Part shown: positions 9,071-20,248 of the stretch, piece after piece
How positions within the stretch are numbered: the first letter of the stretch is position 1
Layout: each line of letters opens with the position of its first letter
Source: Oehlia diaphana
Lineage: Eukaryota; Glomeromycota; Glomeromycetes; Glomerales; Glomeraceae
Length of the DNA: 21,037 bases
Direction of reading: 5' to 3'
Assembly: GCA_003833135.1 (NCBI GenBank)
Contig: QZLH01001727.1
Coordinates: 1 to 21,037, forward strand
Notes under the pieces: model-generated
Told to the model about the DNA's origin: nothing
Databases searched by the model: none
Seen by the model: only the letters and a program-made list of their open reading frames with translations
Made by a program: the position numbers and the translations under genes

Positions 9071-9104
9071 TATACAGTATATATATATATATATATACTG
9101 TATA
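9071..9104. repeat. Perfect 34-bp AT palindrome
   Basis: The sequence is TATACAGT, then nine AT units, then ACTGTATA, which is perfectly self-complementary, and it runs on into another (TA)n tract to about 9114. It lies about 250 bp upstream of the first recognisable coding remnant of the plus-strand kinase pseudogene. It could be a cruciform-prone microsatellite that grew inside an imperfect promoter palindrome. Confidence 0.85.
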
Positions 9105-10397
9105 TATATATATAAAAGGTAACGGGATAAAAAGTCAAGGTAAGTCATCATTTTATTATTTAAAGTGCTATTTTAATAATTTTTTAAAATTTTTTTATTT
9201 ATTTTTATTTATTTAGAGATGCGATCAGAAAAGCGACAACCGTATTTAGATTAGAAATCAAACAAGCATCAAAAGATTATACGGAAACAAATTTTAGTAG
9301 AGTTTATAATTATTACCAACCAAATCCATCATCTCATCAATTTTAGTACCATCAGAATATTGTTTTAAATGTAACACCTTATAAAAAAATTCAATATTAT
9401 GGTGTAACGAATGTGAAACAAAATTATTTAAAGAAAATTTTGGTTATTGGACAAGTGAAATAGATTTATTAGATGAATTTATTTAAAAGCCCTAATTAAC
9501 AAATTCTGTTAAAAAAAATTATTTAAATAATTCCTTTTGATGAATTTGAAAATATAATATTATTAGAAAAAGGCGGTTATAGTAACGTTTATCTCTCTTC
9601 TTAGAATAATGGACTTTATTTTGGTATGAACTAGAAAAGCATAATGATGATATTATTTGAAAATTAATTTATGAAGAAGCTCCTAATTATGTTAGAGAAT
9701 TTGGTTTACAGTCTTTATCTTTATTTGACAATAAAAAAAACTAATGGTTTACATGTGATAAACCAAATATACTGAAGGAACAAAGACTCTACAACAATAT
9801 CATTGTCGATCACTTGCCTGGCTATTGTCAAAGTAATTATTTAATATTATTATTAATTATAAAATAAGAGAAAATCGCTAGACTTGAATATGAGGTGATT
9901 GAATTTTCTTGTTATTTTAATTCTCTAGATGTTTCTATAATAAATATTATTCTATTTAATCTTTGAATAGATCATGGAAGGAAATATTTCATTTTCATTT
10001 AGCGATAAAAGTTCAACAGGATCTCAATATGTAGTTCTTAATTAAAAGTTAATGGATCTGATTTTATACGTCATGGAACGATTTTATCATAAAAATTAGA
10101 TAAATTTTATAATATTTTTTCTCACCTCCCTTCTGATATAGTTTGATTCATATTACACTGTAGTGAGTTCAGAAAAAAATCCAAAATTAAACGGAGTTTC
10201 TCAGGATCCAAAAACCAACGATTACATTTTGGTTATGCAATATGCAAGCGGAGGAGATTTACTCAAGATAATTTTGTTGAAATTGATTGGTATCAGAAAA
10301 TTTCCATATTATTAGAAATAGCGAAAAGACTGCAAGCTATACATGGTCATGGATACATACAGTACATTGTGATTTTCATGGTGGAAAAGTTTTATTA

Positions 10398-10631
10398 GGC
10401 CGGGCAAAAAAATTTTTAGATTCTCGTGACATAAAATTTTAAAAATGACCCGGCTGGCCAGCATTTTTTTTATATATGTGAAATTTTTTCATATGTGAAA
10501 TTTTTTTACGCATATTGGCCAAAAACTTAAAACACGTGATAAAAATTTTTTACTATAAAAAAAAAATTTCCATTTTTCGAAAAACTGACCCGGCCGGGTC
10601 ACAAGAATCTAAATTTCTTTTTTGCCCGGCC
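10398..10631. mobile_element. 234-bp MITE with GGCCGGGC termini and TTA duplication
   Basis: The terminal inverted repeats are about 33 bp: GGCCGGGCAAAAAA at the left, TTTTTTGCCCGGCC at the right, followed inward on both sides by AGATTCT and GTGAC in matching order. The element is flanked by TTA on both sides (10395-10397 and 10632-10634). A 3-bp TTA/TWA duplication is typical of PIF/Harbinger-type elements, so that assignment is reasonable but not proven. The interior has a second GACCCGGC inverted pair. It sits exactly inside the catalytic-loop codons of the plus-strand kinase pseudogene. Confidence 0.87.
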
Positions 10632-10839
10632 TTAGATCTTTCAGAATCTTTTGAAAGTGAAGATATTAATTTCAGATCTTATCTTCTGATATAATAAAGA
10701 ATTTTATGGTATAATACCTTACATAGCATCAGAAATTAATATTATCAAATATTGGCAATGATGATGAAAAAGAAGAAATATATACTAAAGCTTCAGATGT
10801 TTATTCTTTCGTGATGATATTGTGGGAATTAACTTCAGG

Positions 10840-11713
10840 TAGTGCTTCAATCCGGTTGAAAACCGTCATTTGGGGTACACAAAAAAAGGATCCGGATTGG
10901 ATTTACAACTGATCAGCCCAGAATTCATAACGCCGGCCGGTTTTACAAATTTGCGTAATATTAAATTTTTCGTGTCACTATGCTTAGCCAATAAAAAATT
11001 TTTTACCCGGTGGTTGAACTATTTTTCTGTTGTCTTGTGATATTAATTTCGGCCAGAATTACAAATTTGGCCAAAATTATCTAGGACCGCGAAATTTCCA
11101 TAATTCCAATTTTATTCAATACTTTTTTTAAACTAATTACATGTTATTCAGCATTGTCTCAGGCTATTGTTTAACATTTATTTGTAAATTAACTAACTAT
11201 GAAATTTTGGATAAACAAGATATTTTGTATACAGCTAAAGATTACTATAGATAGATGTTTTGAATTAGTAAGGCAATTTTTAAAATGTTAAAATGAGATT
11301 TATTTCATATTCCAAAAATTAAAGAATCATTTGAATCAAATTATATAGCACTAAGATTTTAATTTTTAAAAAAAAGTTGTTATAATTATTTAACTTTGTA
11401 ATATCCCAATTTTTTGTAATATTTTTCATTTAAAATCAGTTGATCAACATGTCATGCAAGTGTTTTTGGTGTTTTCACTTTTCAATATTTAAAGTTTTGT
11501 CTATGGTCGTACTTTAATGAAAAAATATATACATATTTCTATAAATAATTTGCAAATCTTAATTATATAAAATTACAGTGCTATGCAAAAAAAAAAAAAA
11601 TAAATAAAGATTTCGGTTTAAACTGGATATTTTTCATCCGGATTATAATCCGGATGAAAACTACAAAATCTGGATATCCAAAAAAAAAAAAAAATATCTG
11701 GATCGAAGCACTA
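10840..11713. mobile_element. 874-bp hAT-like non-autonomous element
   Basis: The ends are TAGTGCTTCAATCCGG and, inverted at the right, TAGTGCTTCGATCCAG. The flanks ACTTCAGG (10832-10839) and ACTTCAGA (11714-11721) match at 7 of 8 positions, which fits a hAT-type 8-bp duplication. Removing the element restores the kinase reading ELTS-DQQS, so the right flank keeps the original bases. There is no transposase frame. A 30-bp perfect palindrome lies near the right end. It could be a composite, because the middle (10930-11580) is ordinary AT-rich DNA. Confidence 0.78.
11631..11660. repeat. Perfect 30-bp palindrome inside the hAT-like element
   Basis: The left arm TTTTCATCCGGATTA is followed directly by its exact complement, with no spacer. 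ATCCGGAT-like words also occur at the left end of the same element (about 10890), so this is probably a subterminal repeat, a plausible transposase-binding site, arranged head to head. Confidence 0.85.
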
Positions 11714-12030
11714 ACTTCAGATCAACAATCTTTGTTCATTTTTCTCATGATGAAAATTTAATAAAAGAAATTATTAATGATTTACATCCTGAAATTATTA
11801 AAGGAACTTCAAATCTTATTTAGATTTAATGACAAAATATTGGGATAATTCACCTTTAAATAGACCAAATATTAATGAAATCATTGATATTATTAAAAAT
11901 AGGAAAATCTAATGGAATTTAAATAATTGAAGTAGCTGAAATTGAAAGAAAAGAATTGGTTAAAAGTAATGATTGAATTCTTTTTAATAATTATAAAAAT
12001 CCTGAAGCTTTTATTTTAGTAGAGATTTAA

Positions 12031-12444
12031 ATTTCTAAAAATTTATTTGTAGTAAAGATAATACAGTAATATATATTTTAAAATTTGTTAAATATAATTA
12101 ATAAAATAATTATACAAAAAATAAAATATTGGCGGTTATATATAACTAATAAAATTTGTTATATCCAATTAAAATAGTATGAATAAATGTTTTACATAAT
12201 ATTTTATCTCTTGCTATAAAGTTGAATTACTAATATTGTATGAAATATCATACACTATACAAATTTCTTTGTGTATTTTCCCAGGTATAGATAATAAATT
12301 TCCAACGATTATCTTTCAATAAAAAATTCCTGAAATGAAAGATTTTCTTTAATAGATAAAATTGTTCTATTTTTTTAAAAAATTTTAAAAATTTTCAATG
12401 TTATATTGAATAAAATAAAATGTTAATAATGAGAAAGTAAATAA
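12031..12444. other. Convergent intergenic region, no gene seen
   Basis: AT-rich DNA lies between the decayed end of the plus-strand kinase and the stop codon of the minus-strand TPR gene. No reading frame or clear inverted repeat can be supported. It probably contains both 3' untranslated regions. Confidence 0.45.
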
Positions 12445-15400
12445 TTATAAAATGCTAAGGATATCATTTAAATCAAGTAAATTTTCCATTTCTTTTCTTG
12501 AAAAATACTTGTCTTTGAAAGTTTCTGGAACATTTGAGAAAAATTGGTGATAATCTGGTAAAAAATAACCCATCAAACTCATGTTTGGAATAGGAGTTAT
12601 TTTGTTAGAATTAAGTCCACATCGAAAATAATCTATTTGCTATGTATATTAAAGAATAATGTTATATTTTATTCTGAGAGGTAAATAATCTGAATAAGTA
12701 CATAGGAACATACCATTTCAATAGAATTTATTTCAATTGAAAGTTGAGTACCATATGAGTATGATATTGAATTCTCACATTCTATCCAACCTAATCCCTC
12801 AAGTTTTGACACATCTTCATGTTTTAATATATGCTCACTTTGATTATATTTCTATAATTGAGTTAATATTAATTTAAAATTAAATATAATGATAGAGATT
12901 TAAATAATTAACTTACAAATTTTATAAAGCAATCTTTAGATAATATTTTTTTAACATTTATTTTATAAATAAGAAAAGTACCAAAATAATCTAATATTGA
13001 TGAAGGCAAATTAAAACAAAGGTTTTTATTTTTAGAACACAATACCAGCCCTGACAAACTTTGATTTTAAATTAAAGTATTAAAGTTAATTTCGTTAATT
13101 TGTATATGATAACTTGACTTAAAGTAATATTATGAATAAACCTTACCTGCTTGTATCACTTTCTTGGAATTGATATAGTTCACTATTTAAATTTGTAAGA
13201 TTTGAAATAAAATATATGTCTTTTTCTAATGTGTTAAATATATTAGATTATTATAACTTAAATACTAGAAGATAATAATAAATTAAATATTTCTTACCTT
13301 TATACATGTATTTACTAAATTCGTTAATAATTCCAAGTTTGGTAAAATCACATTTGTCAATTTCACAAACTTTATATAAATATGACCAAAAATCCGGATG
13401 CTTTTGTAATAAATGAATATATGAAAAAGCTATAGCAAATAACTTATCCCAATCTACTTTAGCTTCATAATACTTGTTTAATTCAATATGTATTTTATAT
13501 CTAATTAAAAGTAATAATTTATTCTCACTAATATTAGGGATTTGATTGATTTTTGTTAGTATATTATTTAAATCTTTAGGACTATTTTTATTTAGTAAAT
13601 ATTCTAGATGAAATAATTGGAATTTTACTAAACTATTACTATCAGAACTCAGAAAATTTTGATAATTCTGTATACTTTTCAAATAATATTGTGACATTAT
13701 TGATGTCATTCTTTGTAAAATATGTTAGACTTTTAAGATAATATGCTGAACTATTTAATGGATCTAATTGTATGATTTTATCAAGATCTAATAAAACTTT
13801 ATCATATTCCTGAATAATATAGTATGCAATAGCTCTCTTATTCAAATTATGAATATTTTCTGGATCTATAATATTTGCTTTTGTAAAGTATAATATAGCT
13901 TTACTATATTGTTTCATATTATATAAAATTTCTCCATAATAACATAAAACCAAAGAATCCTTCTTGTTAATATTTAACAGTTTGTCTAATATCATTAGAG
14001 CATTTAAATAATCTCCTTGCTTTTCATAACTGTATGCACAATTTTTAAGGCATAAATAATTGTTTGAATCATTTTTTAATACAATATTATAATTTTTTGC
14101 AGCTTCTGTGTAACTTGTGTAACTATCATCATAATAATCGTATTTACGTAGGTAACTGTTTCCAAGTATTGTATATAAGTTATTTAATTTTGCCTTATAA
14201 TTTAATGAAATTTCTAAATTAGTTACTGCATCACCATATTTATTTTGTCTAAAATATATTTCTCCATGAATAAAATAAGCAACTGGTTTTTTGGGATTTA
14301 AATTAATAGCTTCTTTTAAGTATAAGTGTGCTTGTTCATAATTGCTGAGACACCTATAAATATAAGCTAAAATACATCTTAAAGAATAACTTTTAGGAAA
14401 TAAATTTAAAAATTCTTTACATAAAGATTCAGCTTTTTCATAATGTTTTTCATTTATTTCTTTTATAATATTTTGATATGTTAGATGTTGTTTTTTTGTA
14501 ATTCTTGAAAGTAATGATGATGATATGTTTGAATTTAATTTAATAATTGAATTCATAAATTTCTTTTTTTTAGTTAATACAAGTTCAACTTCAGAATTAT
14601 CTGAATCATCACTGTCATATAGTTGATCGGAATTTTCTAATTCAACTGAAGGTAAAATATGTCCAGATTCAGAAAATTTTGTATATAAATTTTTATAAAT
14701 TGAATTTTGTGTTAAATATCTAATATCATTATCTTCAATTTTTTCCCGACAATTAGGACATATTTTTTGTTTTAATTTTTTTAAATTGCTTAACGCTAAT
14801 ATATGTTGGCATTTTAAAATACATAATTGATCTGTTGGTTCACTACTTATTGGACAAGTAATTTCATCTGCTATAACATTTAAAATGTCATAATTTGATG
14901 TTTGTTCTTTCTTTAAATATGAATTTTGATTTAGACTTTTTCCTTTTCCCTCTTTTCCTTTTCCAATATTATTACTTAAAATTTTTAAATCTTCATGATA
15001 TTTCTCTTTGACAAAAGATAATAAATTTTGAAATTTTTCTAAAGAATCTTCCAAATTTTTTTCACTTAATTTTTGTGTGTATTGACCAAAATCAATTTCA
15101 ATCATTGAAAACATTTTATTATCAATATTATATAAATGTAATAATAATTCAATTGATTTAAACTGAATAAAACTACTTGGTGCTTTATTAAGTGATTCAA
15201 TTGCTAAATAATAACAAAGACCATATGTTGCTTTTCGAGATGACCTTTGGATAAGATTTTGTGCAAGATCTAATATTCCAAACCATAAAGTATGTGGTAA
15301 TGCAATAGGTTCATTTCCAGCAAGATCATTTAATAAACCTCCAGCATTTTTCAAAGCTTTAGTGACTTTATTTGATACTTCATCAAATTTTGTTTGAGAA

Positions 15401-16464
15401 CCTAAAATAGATTTTTCAGCAGCATTAACCCATTCTCTTTCTAAAAAGCTCCAGATATATTCCATCAATACCAATTCACTAAATTTTTTACTAATAATCT
15501 TTTCAGAACTTTCAGACCAAATGAAAAGATTATTTTGAATTATTAACATAATTCTCCAATCTATATAATAAGATGCTATTGGATATTTAAAACTTAAACT
15601 TTTACGTACTTGAGTAAGAAGTGATAAGATCGAACAATTATCTTTCATTTGGAAGAGAAACTCCTGCTATTGATAAAATTCCTAGTGTAATATTTAATGC
15701 AGCTTTAAGAAAATCTTTAGTTCTTCGTATAATTTCTTGAAACCAAGTTTCATCATCACGTAAACTATGGAGAGTATCTCGCAAATGGATTAATAAAAAA
15801 TCAATATTATAATTACGCTTTTTAATAATTCGTTCATCTTGATCATTACTTTGTTGATTGAATTGATTGAAATTTTGTCTAAAATTATTATTAAGTCCTA
15901 TTTCGATAACTTGAGTTGTTTTACGATGAATTTCTGCAAATTTTGCCAAAGAATTATAAACTTTATCTCGAAGTTCTTTACTAAGTATTATTGGTGAAAA
16001 ACATATCCGTTCTAAGACGGCAACCAAAGCTCTTAAATGTAATTCTAATCTAGCAACACTTTCTTTTGAATAATGATTAAAAGGAGTATCAACTAAAGCT
16101 TCTAATGAATTTGCTAAAACTTGAGATGAAAACTCATTTTACTCATTTTGTAAGTTTTCAAAAAGCACTTTCAAAGCATATAAATACTTTATTTCGGATA
16201 GTTCCTTAATAAGTTCTTTAGCCTTTTCATCAGGCGTGATGAATCCATCTTCTTCTAATTTAAGAAGGATACGATCGTTGGACATATTTTCATACAAAAT
16301 CGTTTTATACGAAAGAGAGTTATTATTTTCTAAGTTACCAGAGGCAGTATTGGTAGAAGAACTTCCACTCTATTATTATATAAAATTAGTTTTAATGATT
16401 TGTAACTGATTAAATTTTAATATTGCTTAAAATAATAATTTACCTGACTTGAACTTCCTTCCAT
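12445..16464 (-). pseudogene. RING/U-box and TPR protein gene with one nonsense codon and two frameshifts
   Basis: Exons: 16444-16464 (ATG, MEGSSSQ), 13298-16369, 13147-13225, 12917-13058, 12714-12851 and 12445-12639 (stop 12445-12447), with canonical GT-AG introns of 65-88 bp in consistent phases. The N-terminal part is helical (LHLRALVAVLER onward). At 14749-14856 a RING/U-box-like motif has C-x10-C-x3-C-x-H and C-x2-C, lacking a standard first C-x2-C pair. An acidic linker (DSDDSDNSE) precedes several TPR units (about 13700-14480: YLKEAINLNP, YFTKANIIDPEN, LDKIIQLDP). The C-terminal exons carry SGLVLCSKNKNLCF and LEGLGWIE. Lesions: TAA at 16139-16141 where family memory predicts Gln; a frame change near 15640-15648 after SLPNE; and an extra T near 13660-13675 after YTELSKF. 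The family is probably an E3-ligase-like or scaffold protein; that role is inferred. The lesions could be real or, for the two homopolymer frameshifts, assembly errors. Confidence 0.8.
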
Positions 16465-18350
16465 ATTTTTTATTACAAAAAGAAGTAAGAAAATATTGAT
16501 TCTATACCGACAGAATTAAATAAAAACAATCGAAATATATGTAACACAATGGCGTGCATTTGTACTTCCAACGCCAACGTTCCATTATTTAATGTAACGT
16601 TGTAAGACTTGAGCCCGTGTAATACACGTTTTCCACTGTGAGACCTACCGTAGTAAACTACGTTGCACCGCAGTCTTAACAAAAATGATGTTTTTTTAAT
16701 AATACGAAATTACGCAAATATGTTTATACAAAATTATATAATGCCTAGTTTAATAATATTTCCTAATAAGTTAATTCCTAAATTATAAAATCATATAAAC
16801 ATAAATTCTATTAATTCCTAATTAATCTCCAATTCGGATTTCCCTTTTTATAGAAATGATTTTCATCAAAATAAATTCAAAGTTCATAAAAATATTACAG
16901 TTCTCCCTTTTTGAAGTCTCCCAATTTTAATTCTGACAACTTTTAAGTCTATTAAACCTTTTTCTACTCATCTTCAGAAGTTCAAAAATCTTTTTCATAA
17001 TTATTAACTTCTCGAAATTCATAATTTTTGATCTACAATTCTATTTTTTAATATAGTAATATCCGACCATTCCCAAATTTAAAAATAAATACGATCACAA
17101 GAATAGTTTTACATGGTGTTACATTTGTAACATTACACAAAATAACTTACGGTAAATTCTAAACTAAATAATAAACTAATTCTGATAAAATATAAAAGGT
17201 AATTCCTTAATTTCTAGACTAAAAATGCGATAATTTCTCCTCTCTATAAATCATTAATTAAAATAATTAATGAGGCACTTTTTCATCCTAAGAAAAAGGC
17301 AAAAAGAATCGAAATATATGTGGAATTACGTGGGTCTATCCTGAACGGGCAATTTCCTGAAATAATATATATTGTAATAAACTGTATTTTTTAAAATTCA
17401 ATACATATTAGTTTATAAATATTGCGACATAATTCAATATAATATATTCAAAGAGATCAGATGAAGACGATATTATTAAAAAAATTTAAAGGTCCATACT
17501 AACATTTATTAGAATTGAAGTTAGCTATTACTAGGTATTTGTTAATTTCGCAATATACATAGGAAAATTACTAACAAAACACTATCTATAAAATATTCTA
17601 AAAGAGTATTGCTACTGGTAGAATTTTAGGCAGAATTAAAAGTTTCATGAAGATCCGCCGCTAATATCTACTATTACTTGTGTGGTAATGATCACACGCG
17701 GTGATTTTACAAATTTACTAGTATATATTTAAGCAATTCAACAAATATTATTATTTAAATATATTAAAGTTCTCATAAATGATAGTGAAAATTGTAAGTC
17801 AAAAAACATTGCATACCATGAAATATTTCACTCTATAAGTAAAATTGTATTTAATATATCGTATAACACCCATACACAATTCATTATTATTTGTATACAT
17901 ATAAATTGTATAAATTAATTACATTATTTCCTACTAACGCCATCATAATAATAGTAAAAACTAGACCTATTCACTACACTGCATGGCAAATATATTATAA
18001 ATATGTTAGTCTCTTGACTTAATGGGCAAGTCCATCTCCGGCGCAACGCGACGGGTTACGCCTAATTGTACAATAAAGTAATAGACAAAAGTGAACAAAT
18101 TTTATATACAATGATCTCAACAATTTTGGAGGACTTTAAACCAATACAAAGTTAATAAAATTCACGTAATTTATAAGCTCAATTTTTTGAATTACTCGAT
18201 TATTATAGTAAGTAAATAAATTTTATGAAATTTTTTATTTGACAAGATTATAAGTTTATAACCGATTACAATGTGAATCAATTTATGGATATTTTATTAA
18301 TATGAAAAATACATTAATTTTAATAAAAAGCTGGTTGAATATACTGTAAT
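16465..18350. other. 1.9-kb intergenic region between TPR gene and P450
   Basis: Upstream of the TPR start there is a moderately GC-richer block (16550-16680) with a small hairpin CGTAG-TAAA-CTACG at about 16649-16662; it may be promoter sequence. A perfect 10-bp inverted repeat, TCATTAATTA / TAATTAATGA, lies near 17248-17270. An imperfect GC-rich hairpin (GGCG-AAC / GTT-CGCC) lies at 18040-18062. The rest is AT-rich with no supportable gene, and the short open frame in the 16473-16682 region shows no family resemblance. Confidence 0.5.
18040..18062. repeat. GC-rich imperfect hairpin
   Basis: GGCGCAAC and GGTTACGCC face each other across a short GCGAC spacer, pairing with one mismatch. It stands out as a GC island in AT-rich DNA, about 290 bp beyond the stop of the P450 gene. 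Its role is unknown, although the stem could form in transcripts. Confidence 0.5.
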
Positions 18351-20248
18351 TCACTTAACCCTCTTTTCAAAAATAATTCCACAAGAACTTGGAATTGTCA
18401 ATGGACCGATCCTCTTTTTTTCTTCGATTTTACCACTTTCTGTACGGAAATTATATTTCAAAATAGCGTTATGCATAAAAAATTTGATTTCGTTTATAGC
18501 AAAATGTCTTCCAGGGCATCTAAATAATTTAATGATAATTAGATTAATTTTAAAATATTTGCAAAAAAAAAAAAAAATTAAATATTTATTATAAACTTAC
18601 GCGTGTTTACCACCTCCAAATAATATAAAATTTTTACCAATTTTTGACGCAGGAACATTTGCATCTACATATCTAAATGGTTCAAATGATTTCGGATTTG
18701 GTCCTTGTAACAATTCATCTTGATGAATATCATCGAAATATATTTCAACTGAATGATCATTTGGTACTTGTAATCCATTAGAGAATGTATAATCATTTAA
18801 TACATTGTGTGAAAGTCCCGTTATAAATCCTGTTAATCTTAATGATTCTCTAATAAAACTATCTAATTTCTTCATATTATTAAGAGCTTCAAAAGGAAGT
18901 ATTCCATTTTTATCCGCTTCTTTATGAACTTCTAATTGTTCTTCATATAATTCTTGCATATATTCAGGTCGAGATGCTAAATCAATCAAAGCATTCGTAC
19001 AGTTTCTCGATGTTGTACGAACTGATACAAAAATTAATGCACCCATTTTATCTGCTAATGATGAATAATTAACATTATTAGAATCAAAGCCATCTTGTTC
19101 CATAATATCTTGAAGGAAATCATCAGGACGCTTCCAAGAATCTCCATACTTTTCTTTCTCTTGTAAACGTTTACAAGCTTGATTTTTAATATGTTTAATT
19201 AGTATAGCTTTATGTTTAATTGTTGGATTATATAATCCTGATTTTATGATAATACGATTGATATAATTTTGAAGTCCTGGATAAATAAAATCAAGGATTG
19301 GTGGTATCATTAAAAATATTACTGAATCACTTGTAAATTCTGCAAATGTTGTAATTATTTCCTCATATTGTGATTCCTCCTATAAAATGAGAAAAAAAAA
19401 AAAATAATAAAATTTGTTTAATATTTTTTTTCAAAATATTAAACAAATAGTATATACAGTATTACTTACTTCACCAATAAAAATATTTGCAATGGTATTA
19501 GAAATAATTCTAGTTATTAAATGATACATATTATTAAAAACTTTTGATTCATCATAATCACCAATATCGATATATTTTTGAGTGGCTGAATAAAGACTTT
19601 TTTGCATACGTTCAGAATAAAAATTTAATCTAGAAAAAACATGTTCTTTAAGCAATTTTGTAATGTTTGCATCACTCGAACCTTTAAGTAATAAGTCACT
19701 CGGAAATTTTTTGTGAAACGCCGCTGTAAAACTAAACGCATCATCTTTTGAAAATACTTCTTGCGCATATTCCTTTCCTATTAAAGTACATATTATTAGT
19801 CGCTGACGTTAAAATTATTTATTTACAATATATATATATAAAACGCAGATATATTTACCAACAATTGTTATCACTTGGCCCCATATATATAGACTGTAGA
19901 TACCACCATACTAATTAATACGAAAATTAAAATTATTAATAAATTTGACGCAAAAAGAAAAGAAAAAATAATTCTTTATTCTTTTACTAACCTCCTTTTT
20001 GCATTGTTTAAGAAATTCTTCGCAATTAAACAAATAACTATAAGTATGGCCAATAATTGGAATTTTATAACGAACAAGAGGGGGCATATTCTAAATAGAA
20101 TAAAATAGAATAAAAAATCAAAAAAAATATATGAACATAATTACTAAAATTATATTCTTACTAATTTTGGCTCGCGAACACGCTTTACACGCTTTAAAAT
20201 ATAAAGCGATACTAATAGAATAGATCCTAGAATGATCGTTTGATACAT
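18351..20248 (-). CDS. Cytochrome P450 monooxygenase
   Basis: Six exons: 20162-20248, 19992-20090, 19859-19910, 19470-19777, 18601-19379 and 18351-18519, with introns of 71-90 bp (mostly GTAAG donors, one GTTAGT). All phases close, giving 497 residues, normal for a eukaryotic microsomal P450. The start is the ATG at 20246-20248. A hydrophobic anchor (TIILGSILLVSLYIL) and basic residues come first, then a proline hinge (NMPPLVRYKIPIIGH). The helix I region reads GALIFVSVRTTSRN (about 295-308) in place of the textbook AGxDTT. ExxR is ESLR (360-363), the PERF-like segment is FEPFRY, and the heme loop FGGGKHACPGR has Cys443 and fits FxxGxxxCxG exactly. The protein should be ER-membrane bound and haem-thiolate. 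The substrate and CYP family cannot be read from the sequence. It is the one gene in the window with no visible lesion in a conventional layout. Confidence 0.94.

Larger units (their letters stand above)
9361..12030 (+). pseudogene. Decayed zinc-ribbon protein kinase, split by two mobile elements
   Basis: Ordered kinase remnants are visible in changing frames. CFKC...WCNEC followed by WTSEIDLLDEF (9361-9480) is the zinc-ribbon motif, with an in-frame TAA inside it. IPFDEFENI and the glycine loop EKGGYSNVYL lie at 9530-9600. GVSQDPKTNDYILVMQYASGG (10180-10260) is beta4-beta5 and hinge. HCDFHGGKVLL (10363-10397) is the catalytic loop, with Lys where Asn is expected. GIIPYIASE (about 10700) replaces the APE segment, YTKASDVYSFVMILWELTS (10783-10838) is helix F, and YWDNSPLNRPNI (about 11845-11880) is the distal lobe. 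Frames change at least four times and stops are frequent. Elements at 10398-10631 and 10840-11713 interrupt it. The N-terminus upstream of 9361 is not identifiable. Confidence 0.85.

Noticed and set aside
16370..16443. Starting the TPR protein inside the large exon instead of at 16464
   Set aside because: The short first exon (MEGSSSQ) joins by a clean GTAAAT donor and TAATAG acceptor in phase to a Ser/Thr/Asn-rich leader, so the start at 16464 is better supported.
16473..16682. A 69-codon minus-strand open frame upstream of the TPR gene
   Set aside because: It has no family resemblance, overlaps the likely promoter of the TPR gene, and contains the short inverted repeats expected of non-coding DNA.
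17248..17270. Inverted repeat TCATTAATTA / TAATTAATGA as a regulatory site
   Set aside because: It is composed only of common AT words in an AT-rich background, far from any gene start, so chance is a sufficient explanation.
18040..18062. tRNA or small structured RNA at the GC-rich island
   Set aside because: Only one short imperfect stem is present; there is no cloverleaf, no GTTC-type T-arm box and no other stem at the right spacing.
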